Shown: in pieces, positions 35,421 through 47,757 of the stretch
Layout of the letters: every line of letters begins with the position of its first letter
How positions within the stretch are numbered: position 1 is the first letter of the stretch
Assembly (NCBI GenBank): GCA_947095535.1
Contig: OX352773.1
Coordinates: forward strand, 125,829,911 to 125,893,910
Source: Poecilobothrus nobilitatus
Lineage: Eukaryota > Arthropoda > Insecta > Diptera > Dolichopodidae
Direction of reading: 5' to 3'
DNA length: 64,000 bases
The notes under the pieces: generated by a model
The model's input: only the letters and a program-made list of their open reading frames with translations
Databases searched by the model: none
Told to the model about the DNA's origin: nothing
Translations under genes and position numbers: made by a program

Positions 35421-38095
35421 GCACATTATTTATTTATTCTCTCGTAATATGTACATTTACATTTATTTACATTTTTAGTTTTTATGAGATTTAGCTCACA
35501 TAAACACAAACATAAATTTTAGATTATTACAAATTACAGCTTTATTTACAACTATATACAATTTCAAGGAAAACGAGATCAAAACCTTATATAATTATTC
35601 ATTTTTAATAAAACTTAAGCTAGTCCCTAATCCTACTTAAAACTATCTAACCTATCCTTAAAATAACCTTAGCTTATTGCCTATATAAATTTTTAATAAG
35701 AGTATTTTCACAGTTTATAGCAGATTCTTTAAATTTATTAACAATTTTAAAAAGGGTTTTTTTGATAGTAAGTAATTTTGCTTTATCATGTAATTTATTT
35801 GCAGAAAAATAAAAAGGCAAATTCAACATCATTTTTAAAATTTGATTTTGGGAAACTTGTAGATTATTGATTTGCACATTTGCGCTGTCAATCCACACTG
35901 GAGCTCCATAACATAATATTCGCTGAAAGATTACTTGTTTAATGTTATGTTTAATGTTGAGTTACAATTAATAAATGGATACATTTATGGATTCTTTGAA
36001 AGTTAGTTTGTCATTCATTGTGACTCCCAGATACTTAGCTTCAGTATACCAGTTTATTTTTTGGGAGTTTAAAACTAATTTATTTTTCGGTTTGTAACAG
36101 CTTTTTCTTTTGCGGGTGAAATATATGGCTTTTGTTTTATCTGCATGAATGAAAGTTTTCCATTCCATTCCAGAAATATTTTGTTAAGTAGACAAGTGAG
36201 GATTGAAGCTTGTATTCAACAATTTCACTATAGACGCCGTTAGTGTAAATTCAAGTATCATCTGCGAATACCGATATTTCAGACCTTTCGGAACAAGGAG
36301 TGTCATGGATATAAATGTTGTAAAGTATGGGCCCTACAAAAGAACCTTGTGGCACAGCAGATGGGAGAAGTTTGCTTCTATACTAACACAAACATTTTTA
36401 TTTGATAAAAAACTTTGCAGTATTTTAACCAAATATAGTGGTAATTTTAGTTTCATAAGTTTATGCACTAACCCATTGTGCCAAACTGAATTTACGTCAA
36501 GAATTACCATTCCCCACGGACTGACTTTTCGATATGTTGCTCTTTCTATAATTTGTGAGCTGTAACAATGGATGGATGGTGTTGTGCCAAATCTGAAGCC
36601 AAGCGTTTATTTGGTAGTATTTTTTTATCATTTATAAAACCAAGTACTTTATTTTTAATTAGTTTTTCAAATAGATTTGAAAAGTTTGATAACAGACTAA
36701 TTGGTCTATAACTGTTAATTGAATCAGCTGGTTGTTGCGGTTTAGGGATTGCAATTACTTTTGCTATTTTCCATGATGATGCGAAATATCCTAGTTTAAG
36801 AGATGCGTTCATAATATTTTTAATGTATGCTATGCAAGAATCAGAAAAGTTTTTAATGGATTTATTTTAAATGCCATCTATTCCAGTAGATTTTCTAATT
36901 TTTAATTCTGTTTGGCTCATCAGTAGAGATTTCATACTTTTTATGAAAAACGTTTTGGATTTCTGAAAGTTGTTCCATGGATTTTTGAACAATGGTTTCT
37001 ATTTCACTGCCACTAGAGTTATTATTATCGTGCTTATTGAAAAAGTGGTTCGCTAAAACATTTGCTTTATCATGGTTAGTTGTATTGCAATTTACTTTAA
37101 CAGGTGTAATTCAATTGTTTTTGTTTTTAATAATTTTAGCAATTTTCCAGAAAGTTTTTCAGGACTAGCTCCAGCTTTACGTCTTTTTCATTTCCTCTTT
37201 AGGATCCAGTCGGTTTCCCTTGAAAGCTCTTCCTCGTCAGTTTCATAGATAGTTATTTCCGATGGTCTTTCTTTTTCATCCATATGAGTCATTTTTTCTT
37301 CTAGAGCTTTGATATGTTGCTGTAATATACCTACCGTTTCTTCCAGTTGTTTTCTAGCTTGTAGTTCTTTCTGCCATTCATGATAAAAACTTTGCTCAGT
37401 TTGCGAATCTATTAGTCTGTTCGCATTAACATTTTCAAAGTTAATCATCGTAATAAGTGTTTTTGTTTCAACAGATTTTACTGGTGTTCTATATGTTTTA
37501 CTTCCTTCTTTTGATGCTTTACTTCTTGTTGTTGTTTCTGGAGGTGTTCTTTTGCGTACGATTATTTCTCCCAAAATTAAAACTATTAGGCAAAAAATCC
37601 TCCCACCCAGAATCCATGGGACCTACCTTCGAAGAGAGTGGATTTTTCAGATAAACCGGTTTGCCACCTGAGGTATTCAATCCTTGAATTTTGTTCATTG
37701 CATTTTGGTTCCAATGTTCCCATTTATACCTTGGGTTAGGTACTTTCACTGCCGCCCCTCTGAGATCAGACACAGATCAGAAGCCGCCCATTCTGGGTCA
37801 GACGCTACTGGATTTGAATGATATTTTAGTTGACTCTTACCACAAGCATACCTTGCGGGTATTTCTATCCTCTACCCGCCGGGGAAGGTAAATCACGGAT
37901 ATCTCGAAAAAAAAAAAATATCAAAATAAATTAATGGTTAGTCTTTGGCTAGTTTTAATGAGTAAAAAAGGATGGGGTATTTTAACCAGTGTGTCAAGTT
38001 CGTTATCTGCCCAGAATTACTCGCTCCGCGCAATGAGTGTTTTCTGGAGAAATCTGTTAATGATTTTCCCCGTCCAAAGAGGAAAAAAAATATTT
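35420..38095 (-). pseudogene. Jockey-like element, minus strand, internally deleted
   Basis: 5' region at about 37,780-38,095. The gag N-terminus at 37,188-37,773 (coiled-coil-like LEETVGILQQHIKALEEK, then TDEEELSRETDW) runs straight into reverse-transcriptase sequence at about 37,150 downward. RT parts: KLGYFASSWKIAKVIAIPKP, SYRPISLLSNFSNLFEKL (36,546-36,812), an FGFRFGTT region, then KTKAIYFTRKRK and EAKYLGVTMNDKLTF (35,968-36,168) and a thumb-like block at 35,674-35,898. Most of gag and all of the endonuclease are missing. The 3' end near 35,430 has AATAAATAAAT repeats. An inactive copy related to the plus-strand element. Confidence 0.78.
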
Positions 38096-38344
38096 ATTAT
38101 AAAATAAAACAAAAAAAAAGTTATTTTAAAACTTTATGAAAATTATTTAATTAACTATTTCCTTATTAAACAACTTTATGAACCAACTAACTTTTAATTT
38201 TTTATAAATTTTTATAATTACTAAACTAAAAAACTAAAAGTAAGCATTTTTTATTAAATTAAGTTGCTAATGCAAAATTATTCCTAGAACTTGATGAGAA
38301 CAAGTTGTTTTAACTTAAAGCTAAAATAATCTAGACTCTAGAGT

Positions 38345-38672
38345 CACATTTTAACACATTTTGTGAAATTGTCCAATAATATAAATTTTTAATTTTTTAA
38401 TTTTTAAAAAATGCTTAAGTTGTGCTTTGTAAATTAAACATCTAGTTCTACTCCAATTCCTTTTAGCAAAGTTCCTATGTTTGATTAATTCTAATATGTA
38501 TACGGGTAATTTATTAAAATTACTGGAGATCTTTTTCTGTGGTACTGCAATATCAATGGCTTCTTTTATGCTAGTTACTAAAAATGACGTCATATTATCT
38601 ATCTCATAAATATGGACAATTGATTCCAGATTGTTAGTAGTACTAAATTTATCGTTTAAATAATTTTGAAAA
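38345..38672 (-). pseudogene. Jockey ORF2 fragment (between endonuclease and RT)
   Basis: Open frame 38,351-38,593 with EAIDIAVPQKKISSNFNKLP and RNFAKRNWSRTR, the linker typical of Jockey ORF2 before the RT. It continues upstream as FQNYLNDKF to about 38,672, where the errantiviral LTR begins. The errantivirus therefore inserted into, or replaced part of, this Jockey copy. Confidence 0.68.
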
Positions 38673-38675
38673 ATA

Positions 38676-39136
38676 AGATCAACTGATCTGTGAACTGACT
38701 TTCTTTATTTTACTATTTATTAAAAATGAAATTTCAAAAATTTGCTAATTCTTATTTTCTAAAATTACAACATATTGCAAAATAAAAGATAAAAATGCTT
38801 ATTTTCAGATTTTCGAATTAATACTTAAAATTAATAAAAAAATTAATATTCGAACCAAATGTTAAAGTATTGTTAACAATAACAAAAAAAAATACATAAA
38901 CGATTTCAAGTAGGTCAATTATGGTCAACGTCTTTAAATATTAAAAGAAATTAATAGAACGGAAAAAAATTTAGAAAATGTGTGAGAATTACGTAAAAAG
39001 AAATTATTACTAAAAATAAAATAATTTAACATTAGAACGCTGATAAGGTAATTATTTGAGTTGATAATTAATGTAATGAGCAATGGGGTAATCATGTAGA
39101 GTAGTGTTTGTATTTAGAGTAGAAGGTGATATAACT
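38676..39136 (-). repeat. Errantivirus 3' LTR (U3 to near R, U5 missing)
   Basis: On the minus strand the LTR starts AGTTAT right after a purine tract (AAGAGGGGAGG, 39,137-39,147), as errantiviral LTRs do. It matches 47,841-48,008 (AGTCAGTTCAC, CAGATCAGTTGATCT and flanks). It stops at GATCT, about 27 nt after an AATAAA, and lacks about 80 bp present at the end of the other LTR. Confidence 0.75.
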
Positions 39137-39145
39137 CCTCCCCTC

Positions 39146-39982
39146 TTAAGATTCGACTCCTGGTGAATATTTTTTTAGCTCAGCGTTTATATTAGGAATT
39201 TTTGTTTGTTTAAACTGCCTACATAAGAAAATTTCAATAGATAGCACAATAAAAATAAGAATACCTATTGTGGAATTTGAAATAAGATCTGTATACCATT
39301 TCCAGTTATTATAAAATTTTATTTCTTGAATATGTTTAGTATTATTAATATGACTGAAATACAAATCTTCTAGATGAATCTCATTAATAATTTTTTCAAC
39401 ACTTTTTTTCTCAAAATTTTCATATCGAAAAGAACCAATTGAAATTTTGCAATTATTAAATTTGATAAGATTATTACCTCTAATGGGAATCACTTCAAGA
39501 TCCGGTCCACAGTTGTTAAATAACAAAGTTTCGTTTAGATTATTTGTAGTTACAATCGTATCTGATATTCTCTTTATTTCAGTTGCAATATTTCTATGAT
39601 ATTTACATTGCATTTGGTCCGTATTTAATAAATTTGAAATACTATTATCTTGGGATGATATTAAATCTTTTTAATTACATTTTTGTTTTCTACAATTTTA
39701 AAAACATTTTTCTTAAATGTTATGATTTCACATGATATGATTATTATAATTTCATTTCATTTATGATTTTCATTTGATTTTTTGATATTAGTCTTAAGTT
39801 CTAAAAAATTATCTTTATTCGGTATTTTTTCTACAATGGTTTTAAAACAATTTTTTCATTAGTGAATATTGGTAAAGATAAAACAAAAGCAATTACATTT
39901 TTCTTAGATAATACTCAATTTTTTATGTATGGTAACATATTGTAACATTAAAATCTTTTATTTCTTCTTGTGTTATAATATT
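39146..39982 (-). pseudogene. Errantiviral env, C-terminal part
   Basis: The 155-residue frame 39,146-39,613 contains an ectodomain end, a hydrophobic segment (STIGILIFIVLSIEIFLC) acting as membrane anchor and a short cytoplasmic tail. Upstream to 39,982 the frame is eroded. Errantiviral Env proteins are relatives of baculovirus F fusion proteins. The upstream half lies beyond an inserted Helentron at 41,543. Inactive. Confidence 0.72.
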
Positions 39983-41542
39983 TATACCCGTACGATAGGA
40001 TCGGGTATAATAAAATTACTCCTCCGTTTGTAACACCTCGAAATAAGCGAGCTAGATATACCTTCAAAGGTATGGATCGGATCAGAAAAAAATTCTAAGA
40101 CTTTTGAGCCATGTCCGTCCGTCCGTCAGCACGCTAACTCAAAAACTAAGAAAGCTAGAATCTTGAAATTTACACAAAATATTTTGGGAGTATTTTGTAG
40201 GTTCCCTATTTTTTTTGGTTGAGTTTGGACCAAATCTTAGGGTAGCTCTCGAACACCTACCTTTTAGACCCCCCATTTTTTTTGCAATAGAGCTATGAAA
40301 TTTTAACAGCTGATAGATCTCACAAAAATATTAATTTTATTTTTAATAACTTTTTTTTGTAGCCCCACCCGTTACGGAGCTACAGCTCCCCAAAGGTTCA
40401 AAAAAGCTCTATATTTAAATTGTTATAGCACAAGTTGTATAAGATATATCTTCATTTTGAAAACGCCAAACGATTACTACTTTTATTAGCTTTAAAAGTA
40501 TATATACAATAAATATATATTTGTGGCATACGGTGTCTTAATTTACCGTTATGCGAAACTAAAATTTTGCAAAATCCTTTAATCCTTCTATCTTCTAAAC
40601 AGTTTAAGTTGGAAACTTGAAATTTTGACAGAAGTTAGATCTTTAAAAATAAGTATGAGTCATTTCAGAAATTTTTTTTGTATCACCCCTCGTTTAGGAG
40701 CTGTAAGGAGTCAAAAACTGAAAATTTCATATTTTTAAACATTTGTAACTTGAACACCTGTTAGAATTTTTTTGAAGTAATACACAAAAATTAAAGCTTC
40801 AACATTATACTCTTATTTCTGTTAACAACTTTATTTAATAATATAGGATTACTTTATAATTGACGAAAGTGTTACTTGATTTTTTCAAATTTTCTAACAA
40901 ATTTTTTCCATTTTGTTTTACTCGATAATTTGAAATTGTTGAGGATATATGGCGTAGTATAAAAAAATGTAAATAAATAAACAACATAACGGTTGCTTGA
41001 AGAATTTTTATTATTATTTATATGATATTGATATATATACATACTTATATAATATCATGTTTATTTACATATCGTATATGTCACTAGTGAATGAATGATA
41101 AGAGTATAGATGTATATTATATAGCGCCGTATTTACATACATATATGTATTTTATTGTACTTATAAGAAATTATTCTGCCAATGGAATATTTAAATATAA
41201 TATAATATAATATTTAAAATTATATTTACTATTTTGTACTAAGTAAATTTAATATACATTTACCGCTTAGTATTAAATGGTACTATAGAATATTTGAAAA
41301 AGTTTTGGATTGATAATCGTTATATAAAAGGTTAAAATCTGCTTTTGAAGAATGTATAAACATATAGTTTGTATATATCTACAACCCATAGTTCTAGAAA
41401 TTATAAAATTCACCCAAATTATTTTAAAATACTAAAATATTAAAAAAATAATATTGTGAGCAGAGTGACAGGCTGTTAACATACTAACGGTTCGTACGGG
41501 TATCTAAGAGTTGACAAAGGCAACTGTATTCTTCCTCGTTTT
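39983..41542 (+). mobile_element. Helentron/DINE-1-like element, copy A
   Basis: Starts TATACCCGTACGATAGG and ends near ...TCGTACGGGTATCTAAG, so ends are subterminal inverted repeats. A 3' hairpin (GTTG-loop-CAAC within GAGTTGACAAAGGCAACTG) sits just before the CTCGTTTT terminus. The CCATGTCCGTCCGTCCGTC and AAAGCTAGAATCTTGAAATT words strongly recall DINE-1/INE-1 of flies. Non-coding, about 1.56 kb. Inserted in env without target duplication, as expected for Helitron-type movement. Confidence 0.78.
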
Positions 41543-42351
41543 AGATAAAATTTCTAATCTAAAAGAAAGGATAACTTCCTTTATATCAGATATTTGTTTA
41601 ATTAGTAAATTAATATTTTCATTTATATACATTTTAATTATAAAAAATTTTAATTCTTCACCTATTTTATTGACACTATTTTTAAGTTTATTAATTTCAT
41701 TATTTATCAGATTTTGAACTAAATTAACATGATTTGTTATATTTTGAACTTGGTCTGAAATTTGTTTATTAATATTACTTGTACATTTAAATTGTCAATT
41801 ATTTGTCCGTTATTTTTTTCTATGATGTTAAAATGTTCTTTAATTTATTTTCTATCAATATTGTCCATTGTTCTAGCCAAAAATCGTAATCCATTTCCAG
41901 CCACATTTATTAATAATGTGGTGATGAATTATGCTATTGAAATCCTCTTTTAATTGTTTTAAATTATGAAGTAGAGTACTAGGAATATCAGTTTTTTTAT
42001 GCCATTCAATTATAATAGTTTCGATTTTTCTAATACTCTGCTAACAGTGAATAAGGTTAATTATGTGCATTATTCCTTTATAACCAAAAATTATTTTTGT
42101 TTCGCAATCTTGCAAAATAATAACCATAAAATTTCACCTGTAAATTAGGCACCTGTACAGATTTTACTTCGGTAAGATATAAAAATTAAAGCTACAGTAA
42201 TAAGCTCTACGCTCATGTCTACACCATACACAATTAGAAATTTTATGAACATATTACGAACATAAGAGAAAGCTTGGCAGAATGACAAATGAATAAATAA
42301 ATATATAAACCGACACTGACGAGTTAATATAAAAGCATATAATGAACGCAT
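41543..42351 (-). pseudogene. Errantiviral env, N-terminal and fusion-domain part
   Basis: Frames 42,145-42,351 and scattered pieces to 41,543. A putative signal or early hydrophobic segment is followed by a stretch at about 41,870-41,930 where ARTMDNIDRK aligns in position with the conserved region after the cleavage site of F-like Env. A heptad-rich piece (NNGQIIDNLNVQV) follows. Many stops; no cleavage site is preserved. Confidence 0.5.
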
Positions 42352-42374
42352 ATAAATAATAATACTAATCTAAC

Positions 42375-42520
42375 TAAACTCTGAATTACTTTTGAATTAA
42401 AAAAAGTAATTCATTGAATTATTTTTGAATTAAAAAAAGTACTTCATTGAATTATTTTTGAATTAAAAAAAGTAATTCATTGAATTATTTGAATTACTTT
42501 TTAATTAAAAAAAGTAATTC
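42375..42520. repeat. 33-bp AT minisatellite
   Basis: About four units of GAATTATTTTTGAATTAAAA plus AAAGTAATTCATT, each containing inverted AATTCA/TGAATT words. Located between env and integrase remains. Confidence 0.85.
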
Positions 42521-42619
42521 ATTGAATTACTTGAATTATTTTTAAATTATTTTTTTAATTCAAAAATACTTCAAAATAATACAAAATAATTCAAATAATT
42601 TGAATTATATTTGATAATT

Positions 42620-42945
42620 CATTATATGTAATGCATTATTTTTTAATATAATGCATTATTTTAATTAATTAGTTTTAAAATATAATTAAAAATAATTATT
42701 TTAATGCAATATAAGAAAAAATAATGCATTATTTCAATGAATTAGTTTGGAAAAATAATTCAAAATAATTATTTTAATGCAATATAAGAACAATTAATGC
42801 ATTATTTTAATGAATTAGTTTGCAAAAATAATTCAAAATAATTATTTTAATTCATTATAAGAAAAAATATTGTATTATATCTAATTAATAATTACGAAAA
42901 ATAATGCATTATGAAAATAATGCATTAGTTCCCATCTCTGCTGGT
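42620..42945. repeat. TAATGCATTA repeat block ending in a hAT-like terminus
   Basis: Roughly 70-bp units (ATGCATTATTTTAATGAATT, AGTTTGCAAAAATAATTC) repeat three to four times. The right border reads AGTTCCCATCTCTG; on the minus strand this is CAGAGATGGGAACT, typical of hAT-type ends. It falls directly after the codons for TDQ of the errantiviral integrase. The matching left end and the 8-bp duplication were not found. Confidence 0.55.
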
Positions 42946-43641
42946 CAGTTATAATTTTTTCTGGTTTTCCAAAATAGGCGACGTATTGCATGAAACCGGT
43001 TTTAAGGTCAATCCAATTTCTTGAGCTTATAGGTATAATTTGAACGTGTTTCGTGAATTTATCAATTATTGTTAAGTATGGTTTACCTTTATTTTTAAAC
43101 CATATGTCCATATGTACTATTTGTAGTGGTTTATTTTGCCACGTTACAAATGTGACAATTGTTGATTACTTTTTGTATTTCAAGTTTAAATTTTGGATAA
43201 TAGAATTTCTCTTTTAAATTAAGATAAACATCGCTAATACCTTTATGATTTGTCTTATAGTGTTGTTGTAAAATTATTTCCTGTAATTTATTTCGATCCT
43301 CTATATCTTGGAGAAGTATTGAACACTTATTAAGCTTTATTAATTTGTTTTTGCAGAAATGTTTAAGGTAAGTATTTTGGAAAATATTATAAATGTTAAT
43401 GTCGTCAATCATCACACCGATAATACCTTTGCATGGTAGCTATGTGACCTTTAATAACATCTATGAAAAAATCTTCGTTAAATATTGTATTGGTAAAAGT
43501 TTTTCGAGTTCTACCATAAATTTTAATTTGTTTTAAGCTATTAGAAATTCCTTGTTTAACAACTATTTGTGTTTTACAAAAGTTAAGAGCTAATTCGGAT
43601 ATTGGAATATAATCCGTATTATCCCCGTTAGCTGAGTGCAT
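42946..43641 (-). pseudogene. Errantiviral integrase
   Basis: Block 43,131-43,415 has the H2C2 zinc site (HYKTNHKGISDVYLNLKEKF...CHICN). Block 42,881-43,111 has the core start (first Asp region DIWFKNKGKPYLTIIDKFTKH) and the second Asp in KIITDQ. The frame ends there at the inserted AT block, so the catalytic Glu and the C-terminus are lost. Frame 43,405-43,641 supplies the linker after RNase H. Confidence 0.85.
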
Positions 43642-43659
43642 AGTTGCACCAATTGAAGA

Positions 43660-44420
43660 TATTTCATCTATTTCATTAGTATTAATTTCCGTGCGTGATA
43701 ATGCATCAGCAACATAATTTTCTTTACCGCTTAAGTACTTTACATTAAAATTGAACTCTTCTAATTTAATCTTCCACCTCTGTAATTTACTGTTGGGTTC
43801 TCTCAGATTTTGGAGCCATTACAGAGGTTTATGATCAGTTTGAATTAGAAATTTTAGTTAGTACTGAAGGCAGTTTTCTTAACATCCTCTTTATCGACTT
43901 TAATTTGGTGAAATCCCTTGGCTAAATCAAGGGTGGTGAAGTACATCCTAGTGGTAAAGCACGACCTAGTTTACCTAGTATATCGTCTATGTTGGGTATA
44001 GGAAACTTGTCATCTACAGTGACATTATTGAGTTTCCTATAGTCAATGACCAAACGCCATTTTTGTTCCCCAGATGCATTCATCTGTTTAGGGACAACCC
44101 ATAAAGGTACTGAATATGGCGAGTCACCATGTTTGATTAAACCCAGTTCTAACATCTTCAGGGTATCGGTAAATTTTAGTATAAATGGGTATTTCATTTA
44201 CCGTATTTATTTTATGTTTGAATTAATGGGTGAATGTCAATTCAATACCTTCTTGATAGAAGGCTTTACCGAAATTTCTTATAATTTTCAAAAGTTCGCT
44301 TTTTGTTTGGTGATTGATATTATTATATTATTTTCATCTTGAAATATTTCATTATTAAAAATAATTAATTCTTTAATAGATACAGGAATATGATATTCAT
44401 TCTATTCATTTTCGTTGAAT
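43660..44420 (-). pseudogene. Errantiviral reverse transcriptase / RNase H, internally deleted
   Basis: Frame 43,922-44,197 holds [28 protein letters not shown] and [12 protein letters not shown]. Just downstream [13 protein letters not shown] appears in another frame. Sequence then jumps to the end of RNase H (LQRWKIKLEEFNFNVKYLSG, NYVADALSR) near 43,700-43,800. The catalytic YxDD region, thumb, connection and most of RNase H are therefore deleted. Confidence 0.85.
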
Positions 44421-44431
44421 TAAAGTTGAAT

Positions 44432-44722
44432 TTAATTCTCTGTATTTAATTTCAATATTTTATTTCGAAAATCAATTAGTGGTTCGAGAGGTGTAAGTAT
44501 GTTATTCCCAATTAAACCGTCAAATTTATCATGAAAATAAATTTGAAAAAATTCTATCTTTTTATCTGAATCAAATTCGAGAAAACTGTCAATAATAATT
44601 TTTTTATCACAAGTAACAATGTTACTTAATGTCTTAATACTAATGGGATTAATTGTTGTTTTAAAAATAGGATTACAAGTTCCTGGGTTAATTATGCTCA
44701 TGGAAGCCCTAGTGTCTATCAT
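44432..44722 (-). pseudogene. Errantiviral aspartic protease
   Basis: 97-residue block beginning IDTRASMSIINP. The family active site is D-T-G; here Gly is Arg. The flap and GLIGNNIL segment (the conserved hydrophobic-Gly pair near the end) follow. The substitution alone would likely abolish activity. Confidence 0.75.
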
Positions 44723-44779
44723 AAATATTAAAGGTTTGGTTTTAGACTGAATTTTTATATAGGGTAAGTTTCTCGAATT

Positions 44780-45835
44780 TACGATCCCGAGGCAGATATT
44801 TGAAAATTTTCTGTTTCAAGGGGATCTCTTGGATTTTTAATTGTATAAAAATTACACACATTTAAATTGTTCGCACTTTGTATTTCCAAATTGTTCACTC
44901 TCTGAACGGTGGACGAGTCCATATCCGTAGATTGGGGTTGCGAATTGTGATTTATATTTGGGTTATTTCTAAAATTAATATTATGTTTAAAATTATTATT
45001 ATGATCTAAATTGCGGTTGGGAATACTATAAAAGTTATGATGAGTTGGGAAACTATTCCGACGATTATAATTTGAACTATTGCTAAAATTATTATTTTGA
45101 TTAAAGTTTCTATAATTATAATTATTGTTGTTTTTTTAAATTATAATTTCTATTAATGTTAATAGTGCTACTATTACGATTTCTATTATGGTTATTCTTA
45201 TGGTAATTTCTACTTCTATTATAATTACTACAAAAAGGGTTATAATCGGTGCAATTACCTTCGGGGAGGATATCAATTGAATATTCTAATGTTGTTGGAT
45301 TACGGCTAAAAATTACAGAGTGCATCGACTCCGGTAATTTTTCTTTGAATACTCGTAATCCTGTATGGATATTGGCTTGAATAATGGCATCAGCATTGTG
45401 TGCATCTTTAACTTTGTTATTTAATCTTCTTAGCACATTTTTTATTTGATCGTAAAGATCACGACTTGTAGAGATGAATTTTAAACTTTTAAACTCTTTA
45501 AAAAGTTGTAAAAGAGTTTTCTTTTCACCAAAATTATCCAATAAATTTTTTTTCATTTCAGACGAAGTCATTACATGATTATTAATTTCAATATTTTGTC
45601 TACCCTTTCCATTTAACTTAGATTTAATCTTATTAACTAAAATATTTTGGCTACCTTGGTCATAACTTAACACAAAGTGGCTTTATATTTTAAACTAATT
45701 CGATAAAAGTATAGACTTACCATTAAATTCAGGAAAATCAGCTATATAAGTCAATGCGTTGGTTGAACTTGAGGAGCTTGATTGTTGATGTTGTTTGTTG
45801 CTGGTGTTGGGCTATTCTTGTTGTTTGCCATTTTG
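44780..45835 (-). pseudogene. Errantiviral Gag
   Basis: Starts near 45,835 with MANNKNSPTP and an FPEFNG segment, is broken near 45,690, and continues 45,122-45,673 (RQNIEINNHVMTS, LFKEFKSLKF, ALP-like KEKLPESMHSVIF). The Asn/Arg-rich C-terminus (NRSRNYHKNNHNRNRN) continues in another frame to about 44,960. Lacks CCHC knuckles, as in 17.6-like gags. Confidence 0.78.
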
Positions 45836-46162
45836 ATAATGAAACTTTTAATTGATTTAATTGAATTTAATGAAACTTCACTTGATGTCTTTATTTATTG
45901 TTGATTTTAATTTTGTTTTCCCTTTTTTTTCAAAAAGATTTTATTTTAATTTTTGTTATTTTGTGAAATTGTGAAATTGTGAAATTAATTAATTTTCACT
46001 TTTTTTTTTTAATTTTTTTTTTTTTAATTTTTATTAAATTAAAATGTTTATATAACAAATTGTTAATATTTTTTTTTTATTTTTATTTTGTTTTTTCCAA
46101 TAAAATTTCGAGAACATTTTTTGTTAAATTGTTTAAAAAAATTTTTTTTTTATTACACTCTT

Positions 46163-47733
46163 TATACCCGTACGATAGGATCGGGTATAATAAAATTACT
46201 CCTCCGTTTGTAACACCTCGAAATAAGCGAGCTAGATATACCTTCAAAGGTATGGATCGGATCAGAAAAAAATTCTAAGACTTTTGAGCCATGTCCGTCC
46301 GTCCGTCAGCACGCTAACTCAAAAACTAAGAAAGCTAGAATCTTGAAATTTACACAAAATATTCTGGGAGTAATTTGTAGGTTCCCTATTTTTTTTGGTT
46401 GAGTTTGGACCAAGCCTTAGGGTAGCTCTCGAACACCTAACTTTTGGATCCCCACATTTTTTTTGCAATAGAGCTATGAAATTTTAACTACTGATAGATC
46501 TCACAAAAATATTAATTTTATTTTTAATAACTTTTTTTTGTAGCCCCACCCGTTACGGAGCTACAGCTCCCCAAAGGTTCAAAAAAGCTCTATATTTAAA
46601 TTATTATAGCACAAGTTATATAAGGTATATCTTCATTTTGAAAACGCCAAACGATTACAACTTTTATTAGCTTTAAAAGTGTATATACAATAAATATATA
46701 TTTGTGGCATACGGTGTCTTAATTTACCGTTATGTGAAACTCAAATTTTGCAAAATCCTTCAACCCTTCTATCTTCTAAACGGTTTAAGCTGAAAACTTG
46801 AAATTTTGACAGATGTTAGATCTTTGAAAATAAGTATGAGTCATTTCAGAAACCTTTTTTGTATCACCCCCCGTTTAGGAGCTGTAAGGGATCAAAAACT
46901 GAAAATTTCCTATTTTTAAACACCTGTAACTTGAACACCTGTTAAAATTTTTTTAAAGTAATACATAAAAATTAAAGCTTCAACATTATATTCTTATTTC
47001 TGTTAATAACTTTTTTTAATAATATAGGGTTACTTTATAATTGACGAAAGTGTTACTTAATTTTTTCAAATTTTCTAAAAAATTTCTTCAACAAATTTTT
47101 TGCATTTGTTTTACTCGATAATTTGAAATTGTTGAGGATATAATGCGTAGTACAAAAAAATGTAAATAAATAAACAACATAACGGTTGCTTGAAGAATTT
47201 TTATTTATATGATATTGATATATATACATACTTATATAATATCATGTTTATTTAGATATCGTATATGTCACTAGTGAATGAATGATAAGAGTATAGATGT
47301 ATATTATATAGCGCCGTATTTACATACATATATGTATTTTATTGTACTTATAAGAAATTATTCTGTCAATGGAATATTTAAATATAATATAATATAATAT
47401 TTAAAATTATATTTATTATTTTGTACTAAGTAAATTTAATGTACATTTACCGCTTAGTATTAAATGGTACTATAGAATATTTGAAAAAGTTTTGGATTGA
47501 TAATCGTTATGTGGAAGGTTAGAATCTGCTTTTGAAGAATGTACATATAAACATATAGTTTGAATATATGTACAACCCATAGTTCTAGAAATTATAAAAT
47601 TCACCCAAATTATTTTAAAATACTAAAATATTAAAAAAATAATATTGTAAACAGAGTGACAGGCTGTGAACTTACTAACGGTTCGTACGGGTATCTAAGA
47701 GTTGACAAAGGCAACTGTATTCTTCCTCGTTTT
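46163..47733 (+). mobile_element. Helentron/DINE-1-like element, copy B
   Basis: Very close to copy A over its whole length (same termini, same 3' hairpin, same CCGTCCGTC block). Inserted in the errantiviral leader between the primer site and gag, same orientation as copy A. No coding capacity; must be mobilised in trans. Confidence 0.8.
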
Positions 47734-47739
47734 ATTTAA

Positions 47740-47757
47740 ATCCTATCGACTGCGTCA
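47740..47757 (-). promoter_or_regulatory. Primer binding site (tRNA-Ser)
   Basis: Minus strand reads TGACGCAGTCGATAGGAT, matching the serine-tRNA primer site of 17.6/297-type errantiviruses (TGGCGCAGTCGGTAGGAT) at 16 of 18 positions. It directly follows the 5' LTR end at 47,758. Confidence 0.75.

Noticed and set aside
45979..46278. Frame of 99 codons near copy B of the Helentron
   Set aside because: Poly-T tract running into the element start; Phe-rich and without domain.
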